Assembly (NCBI GenBank): GCA_032718475.1
Contig: JAUCBJ010005969.1
Span: 1 to 64,000 of the forward strand
Direction: 5' to 3'
Origin: Nemertoderma westbladi
Lineage: Eukaryota; Xenacoelomorpha; Nemertodermatida; Nemertodermatidae
Length of the DNA stretch: 64,000 bases
In this document: positions 55,898 to 64,000 of the stretch, one piece after another
How the letters are laid out: the number at the start of each line of letters is the position of its first letter
How positions within the stretch are numbered: position 1 is the stretch's first letter
Position numbers and translations under genes: made by a program
The notes under the pieces: generated by a model
What the model was told of the DNA's origin: nothing
The model's database searches: none
The model's input: only the letters and a program-made list of their open reading frames with translations

Positions 55898-56923
55898 GTT
55901 AGTTTATTGCCTTTATTGACTTTTTAATATAGAAGATAAGAGTTAAAACTAGTTCTGATATGCTTCAACATTTTATTTATTTTATATTATATTAATATTA
56001 CTGTATAACACGTGTTAAAAACAATTACCATCACATTAAACTCAAATTCATAGTAAAATATAACAAAAGCACGTGGAGGGAACCACCCAGACAGTAGAGC
56101 ACTTACGGGGGCTACAATTATTGTGTCAAATAAATATATTATCGAAACAAATTATTATATTTTCATATTATTACCAAAACCCAGCACTACCCTGCAGGCA
56201 CTAGAGTTTAACAGGAACTGCCATCCTTCTGCACCTTCTTGTTCTATGGCAGCTCACGGGCGAGCAGTAACGTGGTTGTCAGGCATTGCCATTCATGAAA
56301 CGTTTGCTAAAAGGACACTGAAGTCATTGATAACTTAGATAAATAGGGAATTTACCATGGCTGACGCGAACTTGGAGGTGTTATGTTGCGGTGCCTGGCC
56401 GATGTATGTATGTATGTGTGTACGTATGTAGTAACACTGTAACATTAATATTTACAAAAAAGTGTTGGTATGCTAATAATTATTGTGAAGGTGGAAGCAC
56501 ACTTTACATAGCAACTATAATATTATATGATTCAGAGACAGGATTTACTAAATAAATAAATGAAATAGAAATACAATAAAATTAGATATTAAAAAAAATT
56601 AAAACTTGGAAAATTAAGAAATTAACATATAACAAGGTGAGGCCCCAGCTCATATTTTTACATTATATATTTTTGGTAGGGCCTTTAGGGCACAGTGCAT
56701 TATTTATTTATATGTAGTGTTTGTTTCGGTGCGGTTTGTTGTTTTTGCTGTTGTCCAATATGGTTTGTTGTGATAAGTCGCATAGCGGCTAGGGGCCAAA
56801 GCCCCGGACATTAAAGATTTACGTAACTTAACTTTTATATCCAACGAATTGTTAAGTAATTTTTGTGCCGATATGCGCTGCTAATGTAATGAAATAAATA
56901 ATGATGAATTTGCTTCTCATTAG
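55898..56923 (+). other. Intron of about 1 kb, no recognised features
   Basis: AT-rich, with a short GTAT/GTGT run near 56405-56430. No frame or repeat that I can assign. Confidence 0.5.
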
Positions 56924-57166
56924 GTATGCGATAGAAACCTTGGAGAATTCCACAACGGCAGTGATACGTTCAGCTGGGGTGGAGGACCAAGGTCGTTATC
57001 GGGTTACTGTTCGTAATCCCTCGGGGAGAGATAATTGTAACTTCACGGTGGCGGTGAAAGATGTCCCAGACGCCCCATCGCGACCAAAGGCCACCAGTGT
57101 TACACAATCGTCGGCTGTGTTGAGTTGGACGGCTCCTAGAAAGGATGGAGGAAGTGCAGTCACGCA
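56924..57166 (+). CDS. Titin-like gene exon: end of Ig domain and start of Fn3 domain
   Basis: Acceptor TTCTCATTAG. YAIETLENSTTAVIRSAG and DQGRYRVTVRNPSG finish the Ig domain. VPDAPSRPKATSVT with the LSWTAPRKDGG motif opens a fibronectin type III domain. Ends CA|GTGAGT in phase 2. Confidence 0.92.
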
Positions 57167-57248
57167 GTGAGTTACAGTTTAGGCCTACTGTATATACTGT
57201 ATATACATTGGGTACAATGTTGTGGCAGAGGCTTTATCAGACTGTATG

Positions 57249-57577
57249 TATATCTGTCTGTCTGTCTGCTTGCCTGTCTGTCTGTCTGGCTGTCTATCTG
57301 TTTGGATGCCTGTCTGTATGTATTTATGTCTATCTGTCTGTCTGACTCTCTGTATGCATGTATTGTATGACTGTCTGATCATTGTATATCTGTATTTTTA
57401 TCTGTCGGATTGACTGTCTCTGACTGCTTGTCTGTCGTCTGTCGGTATATCTGTCTATCTATCTGTATGTTTATCTGTCTGGCAGTCTTGCTATCTGTCT
57501 GCCTGACTATCCCTCCTTCTGTCGGTATATCTGTCTGTCTATATGTTTGCCTATCTGTCTGTATGTCCGTATGTCAA
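57249..57577. repeat. Tetranucleotide microsatellite (CTGT/TCTG)n, imperfect
   Basis: Over 300 bases of CTGTCTGT with CTAT and CTTG interruptions, intronic. Small Cys-Leu-Ser-Val frames within it are not genes. Confidence 0.9.
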
Positions 57578-57607
57578 CAAAAGTAAGGAAGCATACTGCT
57601 AACTAAT

Positions 57608-57882
57608 TTAGCAGTATTTTGTACTAGTTTTAACAGTACTTTGTACTAGTTTTAGCAGTACTTTGTACTAGTTTTAGCAGTACTTTGTACTAGTTTTAGC
57701 AGTACTTTGTACTAGTTTTAGCAGTACTTTGTACTAGTTTTAGCAGTACTTTGTACTAGTTTTAGCAGTACTTTGTACTACAGTAGTTTTAGCAGTACTT
57801 TGTACTAGTTTTAGCAGTACTTTGTACTAGTTTTAGCAGTACTTTGTACTAGTTTTAGCAGTACTTTGTACTAGTTTTAGCT
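57608..57882. repeat. 22-bp tandem repeat, about 12 copies
   Basis: Unit holds TTTGTACTAGTTTTAGCAG followed by TAC. Copies are identical except the first two and one with a five-base insertion near 57781. Recent expansion in the Fn3 intron. Confidence 0.95.
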
Positions 57883-57988
57883 ACTAATTTGAATTTTGAA
57901 GTAACTATTTTGTATGTCTGTGACTTTAACTATAATATGCATAATTTTAGTGCTAAATAGGATACCAAATATTATCGATATGTTTTAG

Positions 57989-58170
57989 ATACACGTTACA
58001 ACGCAAAGCAGCAGACGACGCTAACTGGTTTACTGTATCCAGTAACGTCACCGACGTACAGTGCAAGGTTGACGACTTGCAACCCAATACAACTTACAGT
58101 TTCAGAGTTTTAGCTGAGAACGAAGTCGGACTAAGTACACCGGGACTCGAAGTTTCAGCCAAAACTATAC
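57989..58170 (+). CDS. Titin-like gene exon: rest of the Fn3 domain
   Basis: Acceptor TATGTTTTAG, in phase with 56924-57166. YTLQRKAADDANWFTVSS and LQPNTTYSFRVLAENEVG carry the Fn3 core Trp, Leu-Tyr and the RV.AEN.VG motif. Ends in phase 1 at ATAC|GTAAGT. Confidence 0.93.
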
Positions 58171-58227
58171 GTAAGTCTTAAACATTGTAATCAACTTATA
58201 CTAAGGCTGTAAAGGGTAACTAAGGTT

Positions 58228-58452
58228 GGGTGTAAACGCTACGCCGACAACCGACTGTCGACAACCACTGCCGACAACAGTAGAGTTAAAAATGTAACCT
58301 GAGTTCGTGACTCTCGTTTATTGTTTTGGTTAGAATAACTTCCACTGTAACCTGTACCTTTCCTTCAATTAATAAATGAGATTAATTAGCTTTAATAATG
58401 GTTGTCGGCGTTGGTTGTCGGTAGTCGGTTGTCGGCGTAGCGTTTTACACCC
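58228..58452. mobile_element. Small TIR element (MITE), about 225 bp
   Basis: GGGTGTAAACGCTACGCCG and ACAACCGACT at the left return inverted at the right with one extra A. GTCGGCGTTGGTTGTCGG shows short internal repeats of the end. No coding; target duplication not clear. Confidence 0.75.
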
Positions 58453-58572
58453 ACCAAGGTTGTATTTAAGGTTCTTCATGGCCATATAATGATAGCCTAT
58501 AATGCTATAATCATTTCAGCGAGATACCCATGAAACTAAATAAAAATGAAACCAAAAATTGACATATTTCAG

Positions 58573-58721
58573 AGGCTACGAAAGTAGAAAGAAAATCTGT
58601 TGTGATGGAGAAACCGAAAGTAGTTGAACCGCTAGTGGACAAACAACATAAAGAAAACGAGACTGCAGTACTGCAGTGCGTTGTTACTGGGTTACCATTA
58701 CCAACTATAAGCTGGTTGAAG
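58573..58721 (+). CDS. Titin-like gene exon: linker and start of Ig domain
   Basis: Acceptor CATATTTCAG, two bases then 49 codons. VVEPLVDKQHKENET and AVLQCVVTGLPLPTISWLK, with both the B-strand Cys and the Trp. Ends in phase 0 at AAG|GTTAGT. Confidence 0.9.
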
Positions 58722-59225
58722 GTTAGTAGTGCAGTTCATAAAAAAACCACGGAATGATAGCACTAAAAACGATATTTAGTAAAAGTGGTCGGAATATGAT
58801 CCGAAACCATTGATGGAGGTCACGGGGTAATAAAATATTTTAACAATACTTAATTATATTTATTATCATTATCATTTTACTGGTTTCTTGCTTATTAACA
58901 AATATACTAATATTTCTTCTTTAAACTTCTTTAAGTCTTTAAAAAACGGAAGTCAACATTGCATTAATCACCACATGCAATATATACATTCAAAATAAAG
59001 TAAAATAACTTAATTAATTTAAGTTAATAAGGCAAATTAGTTTATTGTTTTGATTAGATAAACTGTCACTTTAAACCTGCTCTTTTCTCCTAATAACCCC
59101 TAATTTATTAAAAACATGAATCCCGGAGTTTTACCCCCCCCCCCCCCCCCCCCCCCTCCCCCTATCCTTACTCCCGAATACCCGAATCGACTCTCATTAA
59201 TAGTACCTTGATCGTCGTGTTACAG
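58722..59225 (+). other. Intron with a poly-C run
   Basis: AT-rich, with a homopolymer of about 22 C near 59134-59156. Assembly errors are likely at such a run. Confidence 0.6.
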
Positions 59226-59863
59226 GACGACGAACCAATCCACGGCGAATGGCGGTATAAGGATACAATGCAGGAGAAGGATGGGAACGTGGTCGCGGTA
59301 CTAACGCTAGTTAAACTCGTCCTAGACGATGAAGCTGAGTACACATGCGAGGCGATAAACGACGCGGGAAGGGTGACCTCGTGCTGTGAGGTGCTCGTAG
59401 ACGAGGGAGAGGGCGGCCCAAAGAAGAAGTTTATACAAGAGGAAGTCGACGTAATTCCCCCGGTGTTTACGGAGAAACTCGCGGATACTACGGTCGGATA
59501 CTCCTTGCCTACGCAACTGCGGTGCAAGGTTCTGGGCCAACCCAGACCTGGGATACAATGGTACCACAACGACCGCTTGCTGAAAACCTCCAAGTACAAC
59601 CCGCTGGACTTCGAAGGAGACGTTGTTACTTACACCATGATGGAGGCGTTCAGTGAGGATAACGGAGTCTACAAGTGCGTCGCTACTAACGACGCCGGTG
59701 AAGCTGAGTGCCAGGCCGAACTCATTGTCAGCGAGCTGGAAGATGAACCCGATGAAATGAAACCCGCGTTTGTCAGGAAACTTGTAGATGAGTCACTCAT
59801 TAATGGTGATAACGTTGAACTGCTGTGCAAAGTGAAAGCAAAGCCGCCTGCATCTGTCACCTG
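59226..59863 (+). CDS. Titin-like gene exon: end of one Ig, one whole Ig, start of a third
   Basis: Acceptor GTGTTACAG, phase 0. DDEPIHGEWRYKD to DEAEYTCEAINDAG completes the previous Ig. PPVFTEKLADTTVGY to NGVYKCVATNDAGEAECQ is a complete Ig with both Cys. KPAFVRKLVDESLINGDN with LLCKVKAKPPASVTW opens another. Ends in phase 2 inside the Trp codon, before GTAAGT. Here Ig domains keep their Cys, unlike those in the giant exon. Confidence 0.93.
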
Positions 59864-60010
59864 GTAAGTTTCAGTAAAAACACAATCCATTAGTGAAATG
59901 GTCTAAATAGGCATAAACCGAAACCAAGTTTGTCTTAATAAACCACATTCTAATTTGTTCTTAATTTTAAAACTTTTTCATTTTAAATTAGTTTGTATTT
60001 TTAATCGCAG

Positions 60011-60189
60011 GACGAAAGACGGTAAGCCCATAGAATCCGGAGCGAAGTATAGCATAACAAGTGACGCCCAGGGTTGGAACTCCTTGAAAATTACAGGTGT
60101 CCATGAGGACGCCGATTCTGGAACGTACGCTTGTAAGGCTGCCAACAAGATAGGGAAGGCTGTTGTCGAAAGCAGAGTTCGTGTGAAAG
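60011..60189 (+). CDS. Titin-like gene exon: Ig domain, second part
   Basis: Acceptor TTTTAATCGCAG; first base completes the Trp codon. TKDGKPIESGAKYSITSD then DADSGTYACKAANKIG is the classic D.G.Y.C end. Ends AAAG|GTAAGA in phase 1. Confidence 0.92.
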
Positions 60190-60243
60190 GTAAGATGTTG
60201 TACTATATTCACCAACAATATGTAAAAAGCACATTATTTTAGC

Positions 60244-60336
60244 AGCATTCTTAAAAATGCAGCTGTAATGCAGCATGCCGATCCTAGTAGTACTAGGATC
60301 GGCATGCTGTATTACAGCTGCATTTTTAAGAATGCT
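60244..60336. repeat. Palindrome, 46-bp arms, at the LINE 3' end
   Basis: Arms 60244-60289 and 60291-60336 are reverse complements with one mismatch and a single central base. The right arm is the LINE tail also seen at 42595 and 43470; the left arm is its inverted duplicate. Confidence 0.93.
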
Positions 60337-60985
60337 CTGCCGGCTTGTCGACAAAATTGCGCCGCCACAACTCCGTATCACCCCTGAAATTTGCTAGATC
60401 ATCCGCATCTTCAAGGCCAGTGTCCTTTAAGATGCGTCTCAAGAATGTCATGGGCTGTCCACCATGCTTATTCACTCCATGAGGCTGCCAATGTACAAGA
60501 TTATGCACTGGCTGGTCCTCACGGCGAAAACAATGTCCTGCAAAGCGGAGGCGAATTTGTTCTAGTGTCAAGCTTGGGGGAACCACTGAGACACCTCCAA
60601 TGTTATATAGTGTCTGGTTGGAGATGTGTGCATTGTACTTGACACAATGAACCCGGCGTAGCATTCTTGTGAATGTGCCATCCAGAGATTTGGTGTCCTC
60701 AGCAGTTAGAGCCCAGCATGGACTCCCATAGAGGAGTACTGGAACTACTGCTGCTCTAAATAATCGGACCTTAAGTTTCCGATTAATTCTCGGTGACTTC
60801 CAAATACTGGAAAGCCTATTCAAGGCTGCCCATGCCTTTCCCTTACGTATTCGAAGGTCCTCACCTGACTTCCGGATCCATGATCCCAGGTAACAGAAGT
60901 CGTCCACATGCTCAAGCATACCATCCTTTGAGCTTATGCTCATCCGGTCAGAGACTTGCTGAGGACTTTCAAAGTGAACTGTCAA
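60326..60985 (-). pseudogene. LINE C-terminal region after reverse transcriptase
   Basis: Starts TVHFESPQQVSDRM. FCYLGSWIRKSGED, KVRLFRAAVVPVLLYGS and IRLRFAGHCFRREDQP are the motifs found after the polymerase in RTE-like LINEs. Same frame as 61058-61807, separated from it by the stop. Confidence 0.8.
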
Positions 60986-61057
60986 AATTTTGGTCTTTCT
61001 GGAGTTAATAAAAAGACCAACACTAGAAGCAGCATGTTCTAATGAGCTGAGGAGCCG

Positions 61058-61807
61058 TTAGGCTCCCTCTAGTGATTCTGAGAGTACTCCTAAGTCATCA
61101 GCAAAGTCTAGATCAGTTAGGTACTTGGCAGGATTTCCTCGACTTCTGGAGCCAGTAGGTGGAGTTATCATCACCCCATCATCATTATGATGATCTAAGG
61201 ACATGCGTAGAACATAGTCAACCACAATTATGAACAAGAATGGTGCAAGTGTATCTCCATGGGGGACGCCCCATAACACTTCAAATGGTTCTGTGTCACC
61301 GTCAACAGTAGACATAAATGTTGTCGAACCATCGTATACTGATCTGATTGCTGCAATAATTTCATCAGGAATCCCATATAATGAAAGTATGCTGAACATA
61401 CGTGAGCGAGAGACTGAATCATAGGCCTTGAAGAAGTCAGCAAAGATAACAGCCAGATGCCTGTCTTTCATTTTTGATAACTCTTCAATTATCCTTCTAA
61501 GTGCCAAAATGAGCTTCATGGTCCCACGACCTTTACGGAACCCATTCTGATTTCCACGGAGCCGTCTCTCAATGGGATCCCTGATGCGATTTAATAGAAT
61601 TCTATTGTATAGCTTTGCAGCAATCGAGATCAATGAGATTCCCCGAAAAGAACCATAGAGTGTTAGGTTGCCCTTCTTGGGAACTGGCACCAACTTATTT
61701 GTTTTCATTTCTTGTGGGACTCTTGTTGTTCGGTACATGTCTACTATGATGGGATATATGATCTTTAAACACTCAGGTATTTTAAAGACCTCAGGGGGGA
61801 ACACCAT
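61058..61807 (-). pseudogene. LINE reverse transcriptase core
   Basis: VPVPKKGNLTLYGSFRGIS, NQNGFRKGRGT, FADFFKAYDSVSR and the catalytic FADD in LTDLDFADDLGVL are visible in family order. Ends at a TAA where the relative at 43 kb has CAA. Confidence 0.88.
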
Positions 61808-62117
61808 CTACTCCACTGGCACGATTGGTCTTAATGCTCTTTGCAGCAGCCTTCACTTCTGCAAAGGAGGTATCGCCAATGGGATTATCTGGGAGTAAAG
61901 ACTCAGACACTTTTACTTCTATAAAGTTATCAGGCAATACCCTGTCATTATTGAGGAGCTTTTCAAAGTGGGCCTTCCAACCATTGAGGCGATCGGCTGG
62001 TGAAAAAGCCTTATCCTTCCTTGGTGGTTGGTTGGCTTTTCCGCCCAGTAAGCAAGTTGATCGATTTCCATGCCTGGGATGATTGCCTGCTGTCGTCAGC
62101 ATCATTGATGGCATCAA
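61791..62117 (-). pseudogene. LINE reverse transcriptase N-terminal part, frameshifted
   Basis: LNGWKAHFEKLLNND and NRASGVDGVPP are typical of the lead-in to the polymerase. The frame breaks at a C run and continues in the frame 61058-61807. Confidence 0.8.
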
Positions 62118-62353
62118 CCTGTTGGTTTATTAGCCCCCTACTTCATAGATAAGAGCCAAGAGAGAGAGGAGCCGTCGGGTTGCCTCCGGTGGTTAGTATC
62201 TCACTCGTTCATCGATCACTTTACTTTACTAATAATGTTGGCTGAAAAAACACAATGTTTGTTGAATCATACAGTTTCAGTCAAAATTTACTTGAATCGA
62301 ATTAAACGAATCTTTAACCGAGAATATATCGTAACTATGTGTGCCCTCTTTAG

Positions 62354-62506
62354 ACGCCTCATCTAACCTGAACACTGTGGCACCTGGACGAAAACGTGAA
62401 AGAAGGAAAAAGGAGAAAAAACGCGTTAAAAACATCAAACAGGTTCTCACAGCACCAACTCCAGCCCGATTCATTGAAAAACCAGTTCCTGTTTCCGCCA
62501 CTGAAG
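62354..62506 (+). CDS. Titin-like gene exon: basic linker and start of Ig domain
   Basis: Acceptor CCCTCTTTAG. ASSNLNTVAPGRKRERRKKE is a strongly basic linker, followed by APTPARFIEKPVPVSATE, the first strand of an Ig domain. Phase 1 at both sides (GAAG|GTAGGT). Confidence 0.85.
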
Positions 62507-63310
62507 GTAGGTAGAACTTAATCACATTCAGTTCAATTACATTACCTTTAATAGACTACTACTTATAAAATACAATGGGAACTTTCCTTTGGTAAAAATT
62601 TTACCTTTATTTTTGAGAACAATATAGATTTATACTGAGTCAACAATGTGTTTTTTTTTGGGCAATAATATGACTAGTTTCTTGTGTAAATATGACACTT
62701 ATTTCTGTAACAATACAATGTATCACTTACATGTGGCAACAATATCGATTTCAACAATGACCCACTTTTCCTGTATAAAAGTTTGATTCTTTACTTGGAC
62801 GAATCAATTTGTTATATTCTGACAGAACCAGAAATTCCGCTGCCCCAACATCGAAAATGCTCTCAAATTGTACTTCAGTAGCCCACGAAGAATTGGATAG
62901 TTATTGGTTGGCTACCACCAAGGTCATCCTAATATTATACTGTGTGTTATATTTTTTATAAAATAAAACGTATTTAAGAAAATGTTAGGAAACCAACACG
63001 TTATTATAAAACTATAACAAATAACACAAGCTTACGAAATAATATAGCTTGTGTAATTTGTTAAGTTTTATAATAACGTGGTTGATCTTGGTTTACTCAC
63101 AATTTTCTTAATATATTTATTTATTGTAACCGGATCACACATTCCAACGGAAACTTTGACTTGCCCAATTTATTATCCATAATTATATTTTTTGTATATA
63201 CGATGGCCTTGCTACCACGCCACATATAGCTATTCCAATCAGGAGGTTTTATTTTAGATAAAATCCTTTATAAGATGGTAATACAGTATATAAACTGATC
63301 TTCCCTGCAG
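62507..63310 (+). other. Intron, no recognised features
   Basis: AT-rich. CAATAATAT-type words and an ATAACGTG/CACGTTAT inverted pair at 62997-63080 are visible, but nothing assignable. Confidence 0.5.
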
Positions 63311-63455
63311 GAGATACAGTCGAATTTAAGTGTCGAGTTGAGGGTCTACCCGATCCCAAGGTGGGGTGGTTTAAAGGATGGCGCGAATTCACGGATTCCG
63401 CCAAACATCAACTAGTTCACGACGACACTTGCGACGACTTTGCTCTCATTATACG
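63311..63455 (+). CDS. Titin-like gene exon: Ig domain, middle part
   Basis: Acceptor TTCCCTGCAG. GDTVEFKCRVEGLPDPKVGW has both the B-strand Cys and the Trp. Ends ATACG|GTGAGT in phase 2. Confidence 0.92.
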
Positions 63456-63713
63456 GTGAGTTGGAAATACCGGTCGGTCGCATTTAGTGAATTCTTTCAC
63501 ATTTAGGAGAGGTATTTTTGTGCCTTTTCCGTTTTTTTTTTGTTTTGTCTTTATATTTTTATATATGACTATGTTATATAAATGTAATTTTTATTGAAAA
63601 CAAACAACTGGGTATGACATAGATTATTTCAGTCACTTTATATTTATTTGCAATCGAGTTGTTTAACAAACCTAACCTACAGTATGTATGATTAATTTGA
63701 TTGGTTTCTACAG

Positions 63714-63848
63714 AAAAGTTGAAACAAAAGAAGCCGGAAACTACAAAGTGAAGATAAAGAACGATCATGGCCAAGACGAGTGCGTAACTACACTAACAGT
63801 TACAGAGAAAGTCAAAGAAGAAGCAGATTTCAGGAAAAATTTGAAAAG
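63714..63848 (+). CDS. Titin-like gene exon: end of Ig domain and linker
   Basis: Acceptor GGTTTCTACAG. KVETKEAGNYKVKIKNDHG has Val-Lys-Ile where Cys is usual. VTEKVKEEADFRKNLKR follows; a linker of the EEADFR...LKR kind is seen next to Ig domains in twitchin/MLCK relatives. Phase 2 at AAAAG|GTAATG. Confidence 0.9.
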
Positions 63849-63978
63849 GTAATGTTAATCAGTTTGTTATTGTTTGAATTATTTAACAAGTTTGTGAGAT
63901 TAGAAACTACGGTATGATTTAGGGTAGCTACAGAGAATATTCTCCTATAATTATTTTGATTTATTTTCATATTGTTAG

Positions 63979-64000
63979 GCGACCATCAGCTGTTGCTAGG
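63979..64000 (+). CDS. Titin-like gene exon cut by the window edge
   Basis: Acceptor ATATTGTTAG; one base completes Arg, then RPSAVAR. The phase fits, but only 22 bases are visible. Confidence 0.6.

Larger units (their letters stand above)
60244..62200 (-). mobile_element. 5'-truncated RTE-like LINE
   Basis: Minus-strand coding pieces 61791-62117, 61058-61807 and 60326-60985 together cover a non-LTR reverse transcriptase and a C-terminal extension. The endonuclease is missing at the 5' side, as is usual for truncated LINE insertions. One frameshift (at a C run near 61795) and one in-frame stop (near 61058) show it is inactive. It lies wholly within the intron 60190-62353. Confidence 0.9.

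Overview
The window is nuclear DNA from an invertebrate animal. It has spliced genes with GT-AG introns, BEL/Pao-type LTR retrotransposons (a group known only from animals), non-LTR relics, MITEs and large satellite arrays. The species cannot be fixed from sequence alone; a marine invertebrate is a guess.

Almost everything from 3300 to the right edge belongs to one plus-strand gene, a giant titin/twitchin/stretchin-MLCK-like muscle protein. I could place 20 coding exons, and the reading phase agrees at every junction between neighbours. The first, 3300-13077, is about 9.8 kb: ten Ig domains, about 5.3 kb of PEVK-like repeats of 22 and 23 residues, then an eleventh Ig domain. Later exons add about nine more Ig domains, one Fn3 domain and a basic linker. 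The gene runs off the right edge. Its first exon and any kinase domain are not visible. To its left, 33-568 looks like the damaged last exon of another gene, followed by a poly(A) signal, a hexamer array and a tRNA-derived SINE.

The introns are the unusual part. The intron at 14336-17394 is almost entirely about 86 tandem copies of a 34-bp unit made of the last 25 bases of the preceding exon plus the first 9 bases of the intron, so nearly every copy carries a full 5' splice site. The next intron (17576-43881) holds a complete LTR element (19030-30752) and about 7 kb of a 17-bp satellite. A second LTR element (46361-53696) lies in the intron before the exon at 54212. Both LTR elements have TG...CA termini, 5-bp target duplications and nearly identical LTRs, yet both lack reverse transcriptase and integrase. 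They look like young Gag-carrying elements that depend on enzymes from elsewhere.

Smaller insertions include a processed alpha-tubulin 3' fragment with its poly(A) tract (54377-54671), four candidate TIR elements, a palindromic hairpin, and an RTE-like LINE with a fold-back 3' end (60244-62200), plus older relatives of that LINE, all on the minus strand.
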